From: Allobaculum stercoricanis DSM 13633
GTDB lineage: Bacteria; Bacillota_I; Bacilli_A; Erysipelotrichales; Erysipelotrichaceae
DNA length: 64,000 bases
Assembly (NCBI RefSeq): GCF_000384195.1
Contig: NZ_KB913034.1
Coordinates: forward strand, 918,507 to 982,506
Direction of reading: 5' to 3'
Below are positions 25,563 to 35,624 of this stretch, in pieces. The notes beneath the pieces were generated by a model, which had not been told where the DNA came from, made no database searches, and saw nothing but the letters and a program-made list of their open reading frames with translations. Position 1 is the stretch's first letter. Each line of letters opens with the position of its first letter. The translations under genes were made by a program, and so were the position numbers.

Positions 25563-26327
25563 TTATGATTCGTGATTTTCTTTAGATCGTTTTCGACCAA
25601 CGAAAATCACAGCTATACCCACGATTGCTGTTAGTATGGAGATGTATTGAGAAGTGGATAATCCATTGACCACTCCACGGACAAGATCACCTCTAAAGAA
25701 TTCAATAATAAAGCGGCCAAACGAATAAGCGAGCAAATAAATTGCCCCGACTTCCCCTTTAAATTTTTTCTTAGAAGTAAACCATTCTAAAAAGAAGAAT
25801 AGTCCAAAATCAAACGCCGACATGATCAGCTGACTAGGAAATAAAGATACACCTGATGGAGCTAAAGAATTGACAGGAAAAACAATGCCAAAGGATTCCA
25901 TTTCTACACCATAACAACATCCAGCTAAGAAGCATCCAATTCGACCAAATCCTTGTGCTAAAGCAACATTAGGAATGACTAAATCAAAGATCCGCCAGAA
26001 ATCCATGCCATGATTTTTACAATAAACCCATCCAGCAATAAAGCCGCCAATGATTCCTCCATAAACAACCCAACCATCACCTAAATTTGTTAAGATCGTT
26101 GGATCATTTGGAATATCTGGTAAACGTGTGATCCAATATAGCAGCTTGGAACCTAAAAACCCACCACCGATGACTGAGAAAAACAACCATTCTAAGCGGC
26201 CATTTTCTAAACCAAACTTACGAAATTTTCTTTCGACAAGACTATATGCGATTAAAATCCCAATGGCGATCATTAACCCATACGAATAAATATGTACAGG
26301 ACCAATGGAAAATAATATAGGAAGCAT
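25563..26327 (-). CDS. lgt: Prolipoprotein diacylglyceryl transferase Lgt
   Basis: Membrane enzyme that moves diacylglycerol from phosphatidylglycerol to the lipobox Cys of prolipoproteins. The 254-residue protein has seven predicted helices. Conserved features are GPVHIYSYGLMIAIG at the start, YGGIIGG, the GRIGCFLAGCCYG signature (the Arg/Asn-Gly region of the active site; here CF replaces the more usual NF) and a C-terminal YSFGRFIIEFFRGD. Start at 26327 follows AAAGGAG; seven further codons upstream lack one. It would process the lipoproteins at 6.6, 11.2 and 43.7 kb. Confidence 0.96.
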   Translation of the reverse strand: MLPILFSIGPVHIYSYGLMIAIGILIAYSLVERKFRKFGLENGRLEWLFFSVIGGGFLGSKLLYWITRLPDIPNDPTILTNLGDGWVVYGGIIGGFIAGWVYCKNHGMDFWRIFDLVIPNVALAQGFGRIGCFLAGCCYGVEMESFGIVFPVNSLAPSGVSLFPSQLIMSAFDFGLFFFLEWFTSKKKFKGEVGAIYLLAYSFGRFIIEFFRGDLVRGVVNGLSTSQYISILTAIVGIAVIFVGRKRSKENHES

Positions 26328-26410
26328 AGTAACTCCTTTCTCATTCATACAAATGCGATATACGTTTTATTCTAATCATTCACAATCACAATTTGCAAAC
26401 GAATCGCATT

Positions 26411-27304
26411 TTATCTACTTGTTTCTTTGGATGCGCATTGATCCGCATTAACTTTTGCATGCAATGTGATCAAAACAAGTTCAGGTGGATTGAATAGTCG
26501 CGGAACAATCATTTGATCCCCTAATCCACAGGACACAACCATTTGCATGCGATCTCTTTGATAAATTCCCCTTGTATACTTAGGAAATAAAACTCGTCGA
26601 TCGCCATTAAAAGGCGAAAAAATTCCACGATTGAACAGACGGCATTGGCCACCATGCATATGACCACTAAAAACTAGATCAGCAAAGTTTTCTGGAAGTT
26701 CATCAAATAAATCAGCTCGATGATTAATGAAAATCCGCGGAAAGATTTGACTTGGTATTACTTCGAGATTTTTGTGAAACTGTTCAAGCCTTTGTAAGTA
26801 TGTCCAATTGTAGTCTAAATCTGGATCTTCAATTCCACAAATCTCTAACGTTGCTTGATGCAGCGTGAATTCTTCACGTTTATTATCTAACACATGCACT
26901 CCCATCGCCTTTAAGTTTTGTTTTGTTTGTGACCAGTTTTTTGCATAGTATTCATGATTACCACTGACAAAATATACGGGCGCATACTGTAAGACTTTTT
27001 GAATAAATTGGGTGGTTTCTTCTACTCGTTTAACTCCATCATAAATATCACCACTACATAGAATAAGATCTACGTGTTCTTGATCTAAAACATCAAAAAC
27101 GGGGACATGATCATTGCCATGCAAATCACTAAGATGCGCAATGCGTAATCCATCTAATTGAGGATCTAATGCATCTATATCAATAGAATATCGGGATGTA
27201 ATTAATGTTTTTGACATCGCCATCCCGATCAACAAAAAGACGACAAGGGCAAGTATAATTGTGATTAAAAGGATGAAAATTAAGTGTTGTTGGATAAAGT
27301 TCAT
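26411..27304 (-). CDS. Membrane-anchored metallophosphoesterase (YkuE-like)
   Basis: A 297-residue calcineurin-type phosphoesterase with one N-terminal membrane helix (LIFILLITIILALVVFLLIG). Metal-binding motifs occur in order: HLSDLHG (residues about 54-60), CSGDIYDG, SGNHEYY, FINHRAD and FSGHMHGGQ. That set is typical of YkuE/LpxH-like cell-surface enzymes; the substrate is unknown. It starts 83 bases upstream of lgt on the same strand and could be cotranscribed with it. Confidence 0.92.
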   Translation of the reverse strand: MNFIQQHLIFILLITIILALVVFLLIGMAMSKTLITSRYSIDIDALDPQLDGLRIAHLSDLHGNDHVPVFDVLDQEHVDLILCSGDIYDGVKRVEETTQFIQKVLQYAPVYFVSGNHEYYAKNWSQTKQNLKAMGVHVLDNKREEFTLHQATLEICGIEDPDLDYNWTYLQRLEQFHKNLEVIPSQIFPRIFINHRADLFDELPENFADLVFSGHMHGGQCRLFNRGIFSPFNGDRRVLFPKYTRGIYQRDRMQMVVSCGLGDQMIVPRLFNPPELVLITLHAKVNADQCASKETSR

Positions 27305-27582
27305 AATTTCCTTTCTTCATTAGCTTTATAAAAATAAGTGAAGAATCTCCTCATTTTGTTTTAAGGATTTAATTTTCCAATACTTCACTCTTAAAGATCG
27401 TATTATTGCTCCATTTTAAATAAAAGTGGCTTTTCATTCGAGCGAAGTAACCTTTCTCTAAGATTATACCTATACTTTTTCGGTCAACCGATCAGTAAGT
27501 TGTGGAATAGGATAACTATACTAAGCTATATGAAATAAATAAATCCACATATGGATTTAAGAATAGTGTAGGTGAAAAGTAT

Positions 27583-28587
27583 ATGTGTACTGGATTATCT
27601 TTTAAAAATGGAGATCACCATTATTTCGGTCGAACTTTAGATGTTGAGTATTATTGTCCTGTTTCCGTGACAATCGTTCCACATCATTATGATTTTAAAT
27701 TTAGACATGTTTCTAGCCCAAGAAATCATTACGCAATGATTGGCATGGGATTTGTGCAAGACGATTATCCATTATTATTTGAAGCTGTAAACGAAAAAGG
27801 ACTAGGTATGGCTGGACTAGCATTATGGAACTCGTGTCATTACTTTCCAGTTCAAGAAGGCAAAACCAATGTCGCTTCATTTGAGATAATTCCCTATATT
27901 TTAGCATCATGCCAAAATGTGCAAGAAGCTAAAGACGCTTTGCAAAACATCAATATCACAGATGAAATGTTTACCAAGGGACAACCCAATAGTCCATTAC
28001 ATTGGCTAATTAGTGATGAAAACGAATCGATCGTTTTAGAAAGTACAAAAGATGGTGTTCATGTCTGCGAGAATCCATATCAAGTTTTAACCAATGAACC
28101 TCCATTTCCTTTCCATGAAATGAATTTGAACTACTATTGTAATGTGTCTAATCATATCGAAAACTTTGATCGTTCTCGTTTTGCTCGAGAAGTTCCAAAT
28201 TTCAAGCATATCGGCGCAGGATTAGGGACCACACAATTACCCGGCGGATTAGATCCGATCTCGCGTTTTGTTCGTGTCGCATATTTAAGCATGAACTCTG
28301 TTACTCAAGATACTGAACAATCAAATGTTTCCCAATTCTTCCATATTCTCCAAGGGGTAAGTCAACCTTTAGGGGCAAACCAAAATAAACCAAATGATTA
28401 CGAATACACGCAATACACTTGCTGTATCAATACGAAGACATTGCGTTTCTATTATTCAACATATGATAACCAATCATTAAATGCAGTTGATCTAAAAAGC
28501 GAAAATTTAGATCGCAACCAAATCATCACTTACCCTGTCATTCATGATTTTCAGGTGAATGTTCAAAACAAAGTTCACAAATCATAG
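27583..28587 (+). CDS. Choloylglycine hydrolase family (bile salt hydrolase-like)
   Basis: A 334-residue Ntn-hydrolase. Met1 is followed by Cys2 (MCTGLSF), the nucleophile exposed after Met removal. Other active-site positions match the family: Arg17 and Asp20 in FGRTLD, Asn in NEKGLGMAG, Asn in LTNEPPF and Arg in ISRFVRV. The overall resemblance to clostridial bile salt hydrolase (GLGTTQLPGGLDPISRF, SQFFHILQGVSQP, YTQYTCC) favours deconjugation of glycine/taurine bile salts; penicillin V acylase activity is the alternative. No signal peptide, so intracellular. Alone, with its own terminator. Confidence 0.93.
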   Translation: MCTGLSFKNGDHHYFGRTLDVEYYCPVSVTIVPHHYDFKFRHVSSPRNHYAMIGMGFVQDDYPLLFEAVNEKGLGMAGLALWNSCHYFPVQEGKTNVASFEIIPYILASCQNVQEAKDALQNINITDEMFTKGQPNSPLHWLISDENESIVLESTKDGVHVCENPYQVLTNEPPFPFHEMNLNYYCNVSNHIENFDRSRFAREVPNFKHIGAGLGTTQLPGGLDPISRFVRVAYLSMNSVTQDTEQSNVSQFFHILQGVSQPLGANQNKPNDYEYTQYTCCINTKTLRFYYSTYDNQSLNAVDLKSENLDRNQIITYPVIHDFQVNVQNKVHKS

Positions 28588-28627
28588 TGATCTATCTTGA
28601 TTAACCATAATCATGATTTTCAATCAT

Positions 28628-28672
28628 AAAGGAATTCTCGTTCAATTTTCGTTCGTGAATTCCTTTTTTAAT
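28628..28672 (+). terminator. Terminator after the bile salt hydrolase gene
   Basis: AAAGGAATTC pairs with GAATTCCTTT, followed by further T. Confidence 0.8.
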
Positions 28673-28676
28673 TGGA

Positions 28677-28733
28677 ATAAAAAGAAAGACTGACTATTCT
28701 CTTCCTTTTTGAAAGTGTAGTCAGTCTTTCTGA
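28677..28733 (-). terminator. Terminator after the SPFH protein gene
   Basis: On the minus strand AGAAAGACTGACTA pairs with TAGTCAGTCTTTCT, followed by TTTT. Confidence 0.8.
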
Positions 28734-28757
28734 TTTCAATATCTTGAGAAAATAAAA

Positions 28758-29939
28758 CTATTGTTTTTGACCGCAGTTTGGACAGAATTTAGCATCTGGC
28801 GAGATTTGTTTTCCGCAATTTGAACAGAAACGTGTCGTTGGTTTTGGCGTTCCATCTTCTGGGCAGAATTTACCATTGCATTGATTTCCACAAGTTGGAC
28901 AAATCCAAGTCGTGTCGTTTGTTGTTGCAGGTTTGGCTTGAGGTTGACTTGCTTGTTGAGCCATTTTGGCTTGAAGTAAACCTTGTGCATTCATGCCTTG
29001 GCCACCAGCTAAACCCATGCCCATAAATCCATTCACCGCACCATTCGCATTGGCAGCAGCATTTTGCATTGCTTCATTTTGCGCATTGATCATCGAACCA
29101 AATGCCATATCGACATTAGATAAAGTTTTCGCATTTTCTAATTGAGCAACGCGCTTTGCATCCTCTGGATTGAGTTCAGGCGTTAATGCAACTTTGACCA
29201 ATTCAATTCCCCGTGATTCAAGCCATTCTTCTTTTAGTGCTTCATTTAATGCATGTGCTAAATCTTCATCATGTAAGTAAATATCTTGATAACCATTTGT
29301 ACAAAGTGGTGCAATCCGTGCTAAAGCAGCTTGGATTTTAGGGATCATTTCCATGCGCAATTGCTCGGTGATCTCATTTTTTCGATATTTAACAGATGGA
29401 TCCATAAGCAACTTTTCATAAAAAGTTGCAGGATTTGAAATTCTAAACGTATAGTAGCCATGAACGCCCATTAAAAGACGAGTATTTAAATAATTGTCAA
29501 TAAATGGAACTTTCCCTGCACCGACAGGGTTTTCTGCAATTTCTTTTAAATTGATATAAATCAAATGACAAGTGTTTGGGGAGTGTCCACCGTATGTAAA
29601 ACGGTCTTTCACCATTTTCCAGACATTATCCCAGTTTTTAGAGCCACCGTTTAATAACGAAGGTTCGGCATTTGTATCATAAATATATTGTCCTGTTGTT
29701 TCTTCCGTATCAGCAATGACAAAGTCGTGAACTTTTCCATTTTCGATTAACAGAGCCGCTTGATTGATGCCGACATTAAAAACTGAACCGTCAGTTAAAA
29801 CAGTCGTTTCGCGACCATTTTTCACGGTTGCCGGAGCAGCAAGGATATCGTTGGATAGTCCTTGACAAATTAAAACTTCTTTGGGCTGATCAGTATAAGC
29901 AGAACCTGCTGCTTGCAGCCCCCATCTAATGATTCCCAT
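28758..29939 (-). CDS. SPFH/Band 7 domain protein with C-terminal double zinc ribbon
   Basis: About 393 residues starting MGIIRWGLQAAGSAYTDQPKE. The N-terminal two-thirds is the SPFH domain of the YdjI/'virion core' type. A Gly/Met/Ala-rich linker with GFMGMGLAGGQGMNAQGLL follows, and the end has two zinc ribbons: CPTC...CNGKFCPEDG and FCSNCGKQISPDAKFCPNCG. Relatives form membrane-associated or cytosolic oligomers; a stress role is suspected but not established. The ATG at 29939 has TGGAGG 7 bases upstream; the frame runs 22 codons farther back. Stand-alone gene. Confidence 0.88.
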   Translation of the reverse strand: MGIIRWGLQAAGSAYTDQPKEVLICQGLSNDILAAPATVKNGRETTVLTDGSVFNVGINQAALLIENGKVHDFVIADTEETTGQYIYDTNAEPSLLNGGSKNWDNVWKMVKDRFTYGGHSPNTCHLIYINLKEIAENPVGAGKVPFIDNYLNTRLLMGVHGYYTFRISNPATFYEKLLMDPSVKYRKNEITEQLRMEMIPKIQAALARIAPLCTNGYQDIYLHDEDLAHALNEALKEEWLESRGIELVKVALTPELNPEDAKRVAQLENAKTLSNVDMAFGSMINAQNEAMQNAAANANGAVNGFMGMGLAGGQGMNAQGLLQAKMAQQASQPQAKPATTNDTTWICPTCGNQCNGKFCPEDGTPKPTTRFCSNCGKQISPDAKFCPNCGQKQ

Positions 29940-30472
29940 AATTGATCCTCCATAAAGATCATCCGGATATATCCAGGTTAAATTAAATATAACATATCCA
30001 AACATAATGTTTATCTTGATTATTCTTATTGTTTCCTAAAATCATTCAGTAGACTTTTCATCTTTCTTTTACAGCTTTTTTATCTTTTCTTAATGTTTAG
30101 AACGTTTATTATGTTGCCCGAAAGTTGTGTTTTTAAATTTGCGGCAAAAAACTGATACAAATCACGCAAGAGATTTCAAAACAATCAATAATTTGATCAT
30201 TTAAACGAATAAAATTATTAAACAAATATTTTTCAAATAATACATGGAATTTATGAATTTCGTCCTTGAGATAAATATTTATCCTCATAAAATAACACTC
30301 GAACAGACACCTAAACTTGTTCAAATCAATAGATCAATTGGAATAGGACAGATTGTCGTTTATCGATTCCCTATCTTGCATACGTTTATGCATTTACTTC
30401 ATTCAAACAACTGCCGGCATTGATTGAATCTAATTGGTCTTTTCATCTTGATGCAAAGGAGAACAACAGTCC
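29940..30472. other. Intergenic region between divergent genes
   Basis: About 530 AT-rich bases that must hold the promoters of the SPFH gene (minus) and the 283-codon gene (plus). I see no RNA motif, no coding pattern and no repeat. Nearest to the plus gene is GCAAAGGAG at 30456-30464. Confidence 0.4.
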
Positions 30473-31324
30473 ATGACCCCCATTTTAAGCTCTACCAAAA
30501 TGATTCAACAATTAGCGAATCCTCTATTCAAACAAGACTTAGTGAAAAAGCACGAGTTTTACCAATGCATTTATCCGATTTTAGATGACCTATATATCCC
30601 GGATAAATCGTATCACGATCCTCATCCACCATACTTTTCAATTATTAATGATCATTATGGTTATCAAGAAGATGATCCCATGACACCAGAACGTTATGAA
30701 TTTGAAACAACAGAAGCCTACTATCGCATACGTCAATATAAAAAGGAACTTGCGATGCTATGTAATGAAACAGAAAAAAATATGGCTATGCGAAATCATG
30801 ATCCTTACCTTTCGGATACTGAATTTCGACAATTTGTCCTTCTTCGTTATTTGCGCAATCTGACAATCAATCATCTAAAAGAACTAGGTTCTAGGTATCC
30901 TTTTACTTCATATGAATCCTATCTTGAAATTTTTAACGATAAGATCGTTGACTATCTTTATGGAATGAGTATTACATTTCGTAAAATCGGTGAACCCGAG
31001 CATGTTTTACATTTTTTAATGGATGTAAATTCGCAAAAAGTTATTAAATTTCATGAAATAGATCAACAAATCGTCGAACAAAGCGTACTTCAAACGATCG
31101 ATCGCCTCGACATTATTAATACATTAATCGAATTAAATTTATTTGATTGGCATACTCGTTATGAAGCAAAACAAATTGACAATCGAATTGAACATGGAGG
31201 ACAAGCAGATTGGCATTTGCACTTGTATTTTACTAAACGTAAAAATAGTGGATTTGATGTTTACGGCTCAGAAACTGTTCCTTGGAATTTCGTTCGACTA
31301 GCCAATATCTTAAAAGCGAATTAG
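30473..31324 (+). CDS. Conserved-looking protein of unknown function (283 aa)
   Basis: A soluble, mostly helical protein rich in Tyr, His and Asp, without signal peptide or membrane helices. Notable stretches are YIPDKSYHDPHPPYFSII near residue 40, a helical core (RQFVLLRYLRNLTINHLKEL) and a C-terminal domain with HGGQADWHLHLYFTKRK. I do not recognise a family, and no catalytic motif stands out apart from scattered His/Asp. The ribosome site is AAAGGAG about 11 bases before the ATG. Its own terminator at 31413 supports a single-gene unit. Confidence 0.6.
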   Translation: MTPILSSTKMIQQLANPLFKQDLVKKHEFYQCIYPILDDLYIPDKSYHDPHPPYFSIINDHYGYQEDDPMTPERYEFETTEAYYRIRQYKKELAMLCNETEKNMAMRNHDPYLSDTEFRQFVLLRYLRNLTINHLKELGSRYPFTSYESYLEIFNDKIVDYLYGMSITFRKIGEPEHVLHFLMDVNSQKVIKFHEIDQQIVEQSVLQTIDRLDIINTLIELNLFDWHTRYEAKQIDNRIEHGGQADWHLHLYFTKRKNSGFDVYGSETVPWNFVRLANILKAN

Positions 31325-31412
31325 TTCAAGTTATAAAATAAAAACAATAAAACTGAATGGATGACATCACTTAGTGATCTTAGATAGATCATTGTATTGA
31401 ATTGTTTATAAA

Positions 31413-31444
31413 AAAAACGTGCATCAGTGTTGCACGTTTTTTTT
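31413..31444 (+). terminator. Intrinsic terminator
   Basis: AAACGTGCA pairs with TGCACGTTT followed by T; it closes the unknown 283-codon gene. Confidence 0.85.
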
Positions 31445-31681
31445 AGCATTTGACTTATCATGTATTTTTCTTATCTCTTTTTACAATAAAAATTGAGTAA
31501 ATGGCGAATTTATTAGTTGAATTTAATTTTGGTTAAAAATGAGTTAAAACTATTTACCCGACTCTTATCTTCGGTGTTATTGTGAAGTAAAATCAATAAG
31601 AAAATTCAAGAAGAGCTCATAACCTTAAAAGTTGATTTACTATGTCATTATCATTCTATCGTCAATCGACAAACATCTCTT

Positions 31682-32297
31682 TTATAATATGTTTTCCAAT
31701 TGCGATTTAGCATCTAATGGCCATGGATGAATCACTTTAATTCCATGATCTAATAGATAATTTATATAAAATAGAGCAGCTTCTTCTAATGAACACTCAA
31801 GTTGTTTTAACAGATCATCTAAATAAGGTGGAATGCCATTTTGATCCCAAGCGATTTTATCAGCTAAAAAGATGATAAAACTTCAATTCGATAGTTTTTT
31901 CTTAGTGTTGTATGGCATTCTATACTATCTAAATCTGTGTATTTTCAATGTCGAAATATTCTTGTTAAAGATATCTTGAAATTTTTTGATGGATAATTAA
32001 AGGAAAATAATATTCCTTAGCGACTAATTCAATTCCATATCGTTTTGCGAATAGCACTCTTTGATCGTTAGGATAGATTCCTCCTACATCATGAAGTAAA
32101 GCGGCAATATAAACATTATTTTTAATCTCTTTTCTAACGTGAAAGCGATTGGCTAATTCGACTGCATTATTGACTACTTGTAAAGAATGATTATAAATAT
32201 GCATACATTCATTCTGTTCGAATAATTCTTTTATTCCATTTAATAAATAAATAGTCCATTCAGGGCGTCCTTTAAAATATAGGTTTCGATTAATCAA
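31682..32297 (-). pseudogene. Frameshifted HD-domain phosphohydrolase (YqeK-like)
   Basis: The 5' part (32297-31965) encodes an HD domain: HIYNHSLQVV and LLHDVGG motifs, then LVAKEYYFPLIIHQKIS, where the frame ends at TAA. The rest survives in other frames: DSIECHTTLRKNYRIE (about 31900), then FLADKIAWDQNGIPPYLDDL through IKVIHPWPLDAKSQLENIL to the stop at 31682. These are the standard C-terminal blocks of YqeK-type HD hydrolases (CHTT, ADKI.WD). At least two frame changes separate the pieces, so the gene is inactive unless the sequence has errors. A terminator for hup lies just upstream of the start. Confidence 0.72.
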
Positions 32298-32339
32298 TAA
32301 AAAAGAAGAAGTAAACTCATTACGAAGTACTTCTTCTCA
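32298..32339 (-). terminator. Terminator after hup
   Basis: On the minus strand AGAAGAAGTA pairs with TACTTCTTCT, followed by T6. Confidence 0.75.
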
Positions 32340-32352
32340 TATACTTTATAGA

Positions 32353-32646
32353 TTAATATTTGTCGTTGCAACGTTTTTTCAAAGTTAAGCTTGGCTTGAA
32401 CTTAGGTAATTTAGTTGCAGGGATTTCCATTTTTTCACGAGTAATAGGGTTGATGCCCATGCGGCTTTTACGATCAAAAATAGTGAATTTACCGAAACCA
32501 GTGATTTCAACAGTACCACCTGTGATTAAAGCTTCTTCCATTTCTTCGAAGATTGTGTTGACGATATCAGTCGCATCTTTTTTCTTAATGTGGTACTGAG
32601 AATATAATGTTTGAATCAAAGATTCTTTATTAACAAATTTTGTCAT
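32353..32646 (-). CDS. hup: DNA-binding protein HU
   Basis: A 97-residue histone-like protein. The DNA-binding arm motif appears as GFGKFTIFDRKSRMGINPITRE followed by IPATKLPKFKPSLTLK; the N-terminal helices are typical (NKESLIQTLYSQYHIKKKDA). HU bends DNA non-specifically and compacts the nucleoid. It ends with KRCNDKY, a slightly longer tail than the usual 90 residues. It follows gpsA in the conserved cmk-der-gpsA-hup order of Bacillota, with AAGGAG ahead of the ATG. Confidence 0.95.
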   Translation of the reverse strand: MTKFVNKESLIQTLYSQYHIKKKDATDIVNTIFEEMEEALITGGTVEITGFGKFTIFDRKSRMGINPITREKMEIPATKLPKFKPSLTLKKRCNDKY

Positions 32647-32651
32647 CGTAT

Positions 32652-33647
32652 TTAAAACTCCTTCTTTAGGTTTCTTAGCATTAAATCATTAGCGCATTCT
32701 TTAGGTTCTTTGCCATTAAAAAGAATTTGATAAACTTCTTCACAAATTGGCATTTCAATATGTTCTTTGAGGGCAATGTCATGAACAACTTTTGCCGTAC
32801 GAATTCCCTCGGTTGTTTTCGTGTTTGTTTCTAAAAAGTGACGTACATCATTTTCTTGACCAATTTGCTTTCCGGCTTGGAAATTTCGTGAATTTTCAGA
32901 TGAACAAGTCACGATTAAATCACCTACACCAGTCAGACCAATGAAGGTTTCATGACGACCGCCAAAATGAGTACCAAAGCGGATCATTTCTTGTAAGCCA
33001 CGCGTGATTAAAGCAGCTCGAGTATTATCTTTGTAACCCAAGCCAGCAATAATCCCACTTGCAATGGCCATGACGTTTTTGATCGCAACTCCGAGTTCAG
33101 AGCCAATTTCATCATCGCCTGTATAAATGCGTAAATAGTGATTGGAGAAAAGTTCTTGGACCGTTGACGCATCTATTAAAGATTGAGAAACAGCATCAAT
33201 TGACGTTAATTGACGGACTACAACTTCTTCAGCATGAGAAGGTCCAATTAAGGAAACAACAGATTTTAGTTTTTCAGCTGGAACTACACGACGAATTACT
33301 TCACTCATTCTTTCGTCTGTTTTAGGGTTAAAACCTTTCGCAACATTGATCACAATTACTTGTTTTTCTAAATAGCTAGCAGCTTGTGTTGCGACAGATT
33401 CAATCGCTTGAGTAGGAACGGCAAGTAAGACAATATCTGCATCTTTTAAAACAGAATAGTCTGTTGTTGCGTGCAAATCTTTATTAAGTTCAACGCCTGG
33501 GAAATATTTGCTGTTACGATGATTTAAATTAATATCATTTACTTCATCTTGATTTACCCCGATAAGTTGAACGGGTTGTTGATTATCCGCAAGTACTTGG
33601 GCTAAAGCTGTACCCCAACTTCCGCTTCCAATAACTACAGTTTTCAT
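32652..33647 (-). CDS. gpsA: Glycerol-3-phosphate dehydrogenase [NAD(P)+]
   Basis: Makes sn-glycerol-3-phosphate from dihydroxyacetone phosphate for phospholipid synthesis. The 331-residue protein has the Rossmann GSGSWGTALA motif at residues 7-16, the HRNSKYFPG loop, IVINVAKGF, LIGPSHAEEV, the catalytic-Lys region ELGVAIKNVMAIASGI and the GLTGVGDLIVTC segment. Complete. It lies 4 bases downstream of der, within the cmk-der-gpsA-hup operon. Confidence 0.97.
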   Translation of the reverse strand: MKTVVIGSGSWGTALAQVLADNQQPVQLIGVNQDEVNDINLNHRNSKYFPGVELNKDLHATTDYSVLKDADIVLLAVPTQAIESVATQAASYLEKQVIVINVAKGFNPKTDERMSEVIRRVVPAEKLKSVVSLIGPSHAEEVVVRQLTSIDAVSQSLIDASTVQELFSNHYLRIYTGDDEIGSELGVAIKNVMAIASGIIAGLGYKDNTRAALITRGLQEMIRFGTHFGGRHETFIGLTGVGDLIVTCSSENSRNFQAGKQIGQENDVRHFLETNTKTTEGIRTAKVVHDIALKEHIEMPICEEVYQILFNGKEPKECANDLMLRNLKKEF

Positions 33648-33651
33648 ATAT

Positions 33652-34956
33652 TTATCTCTTTCTTGCCTGAATATTAATCGGTGTTCCTACAAATCCAAAT
33701 GCTTCACGCAATTTATTTTCTAAATAACGTTTATAGGAGAAGTGGAACAATTCCGGTTCATTAACGAAAATTAAAATGTTAGGTGGAGCAACCGACACTT
33801 GTGATGCGTAGTAAATTCGCAACTGTTTTCCATTGTGTGGTTTTGGTGGGTTCATCATCTGTGCATCCATGATGACATCGTTTAATACATTCGTTGGTAC
33901 ACGAAGTGTACAAGATTCATGGACTTCATCGATTAAAGGCATTAAGTTTTGCACTTTAGCTCCTGTTAATGCCGAAACAAATGCGATTGGTGCATAGGAT
34001 AAATATTTAAATTCTTCACGAATTTTTTTCGTGATTTGAATCATTGTTTTATCATCTTTTTCCACGGTATCCCATTTGTTATAGACGATGATGACACCCT
34101 TGCCAGCTTCATGAGCAATTCCGGCAACGTGCTTATCTTGCTCGCGAATTCCCTTTTCGCCGTCAATGAGAAATAATACAACATCAGCACGATTAATGGC
34201 ACTAACAGCTCGTAAAACAGAATATTTTTCTACATTTTCGTAGATCTTTCCTCGTTTACGCATTCCAGCAGTATCGATAATGACATAATCGCGTCCTTCA
34301 TATCGAAATGGGGTGTCAACGGCATCACGAGTCGTGCCTTCAACATTAGAAACGATCGCTCGTTCTTCGCGTAAAATAGCGTTTGTTAAAGAGCTTTTTC
34401 CAACGTTTGGACGACCGATTACACAGAATGTTGTCATCCCATCATAAGTTTTCATTTTTTTATCTGGAAGTAATCGAACAATTTCATCGAGAACTTCGGC
34501 AACACCTGTCCCGTGGGCAGCAGACATTGCAATTGGATCACCAAGACCTAAAGAATAGAAATCATAAATTCCCATTCGTAAATCTTCGTTATCCGCTTTA
34601 TTGACTGCTAAAACGACTGGTTTTTTAGAACGTTTCAGCTTTCTGGCAACAGCCATATCATCCTCTGTGACACCTTCAATGGCGCTTACTAAATAGAGAA
34701 CGACATCGGCTTCTTCAATCGCGATATCGACTTGCATACCAATTTCATCTGCGAAGTCTTGATCTTCGATTTGAATACCACCTGTATCAATTAAATAGAA
34801 TTGCTGAGTCAACCATTCCGCAACTCCGTAAATACGGTCCCGTGTTACGCCTGGCATATCATCAACAATACTTTTACGTTCGCCAATCATACGATTAAAT
34901 ACGGTTGACTTCCCTACATTTGGGCGGCCGACGACCGCGACTGTACCTTTAATCAT
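33652..34956 (-). CDS. der: Ribosome assembly GTPase Der (EngA)
   Basis: Essential GTPase for 50S subunit maturation. The 434-residue protein has two tandem G domains, each with a full set of motifs: [13 protein letters not shown] and NKAD in the first; [13 protein letters not shown] and NKWD in the second. A C-terminal KH-like domain follows ([20 protein letters not shown]). Length is normal. It is 2 bases downstream of cmk. Confidence 0.97.
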   Translation of the reverse strand: MIKGTVAVVGRPNVGKSTVFNRMIGERKSIVDDMPGVTRDRIYGVAEWLTQQFYLIDTGGIQIEDQDFADEIGMQVDIAIEEADVVLYLVSAIEGVTEDDMAVARKLKRSKKPVVLAVNKADNEDLRMGIYDFYSLGLGDPIAMSAAHGTGVAEVLDEIVRLLPDKKMKTYDGMTTFCVIGRPNVGKSSLTNAILREERAIVSNVEGTTRDAVDTPFRYEGRDYVIIDTAGMRKRGKIYENVEKYSVLRAVSAINRADVVLFLIDGEKGIREQDKHVAGIAHEAGKGVIIVYNKWDTVEKDDKTMIQITKKIREEFKYLSYAPIAFVSALTGAKVQNLMPLIDEVHESCTLRVPTNVLNDVIMDAQMMNPPKPHNGKQLRIYYASQVSVAPPNILIFVNEPELFHFSYKRYLENKLREAFGFVGTPINIQARKR

Positions 34957-34958
34957 AG

Positions 34959-35624
34959 TTATTCATCCTTTAGAGTATTTTCGATCAGGTCGACAATTTT
35001 TGCGACAGTTTCATCAAATGTCAAATTGCTAGAATCGATAACAGTTGCTTGTTTTGAGATTGTTAACGGATCTGTTTTTCGAGTACGATCGGCATAGTCA
35101 CGATCTTGAATCGCCTTTAAGACTATTGAATAAGGAACTTGAATACCTTTTTCTAAATCTTGTAACATGCGGCGTTTTGCTCGTGATTCTACTGATGCAT
35201 CCAAATAGATTTTGATTTTAGCATCAGGTAAAACGACATCGCAAATGTCTCGACCATCTAAGATATATCCTTGTTTTGAAGCGATTTGTTGTTGTAATGC
35301 AACGAGTTTTTTTCGTACCTGTGGTAAGGCAGAATACTGTGAAGCTAATGCAGATACGTGAGGTTCACGAATCTTATTGGTTAAATCAACGCCATTGACC
35401 ACAACTTTTCCATTATCCATGGAAAGTTCAATTGCGTCTAATGCTTGCTGAAAGGTTTCATTGTAGGATGCAGGAACATTTTGTTCGTGAAGTGCAAGGG
35501 CAATTGCACGATACATTGAACCAGTATCTAAATGAATTAAGTGATATTTTTGGGCAATGACATCACTAATCGTACTTTTTCCTGCTCCACTTGGCCCATC
35601 GACAGCAACGTTAAAAAGTTTCAT
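34959..35624 (-). CDS. cmk: Cytidylate kinase
   Basis: Phosphorylates CMP/dCMP. The 222-residue protein starts [20 protein letters not shown] with the P-loop at residues 9-17, followed by [11 protein letters not shown], the [13 protein letters not shown] substrate loop and [15 protein letters not shown] lid region. I take the ATG at 35624, which shares its first base with the stop of the upstream gene (TAATG) and has TGAGGA 7 bases before it; the open frame extends 23 codons further but overlaps the neighbour. First of the cmk-der-gpsA-hup run. Confidence 0.96.
   Translation of the reverse strand: MKLFNVAVDGPSGAGKSTISDVIAQKYHLIHLDTGSMYRAIALALHEQNVPASYNETFQQALDAIELSMDNGKVVVNGVDLTNKIREPHVSALASQYSALPQVRKKLVALQQQIASKQGYILDGRDICDVVLPDAKIKIYLDASVESRAKRRMLQDLEKGIQVPYSIVLKAIQDRDYADRTRKTDPLTISKQATVIDSSNLTFDETVAKIVDLIENTLKDE

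Noticed and set aside
27475-27500. Short palindrome TCGGTCAACCGA upstream of the bile salt hydrolase gene
   Set aside because: Only 5-bp arms with no repeat nearby and no clear promoter to relate it to; could be chance.
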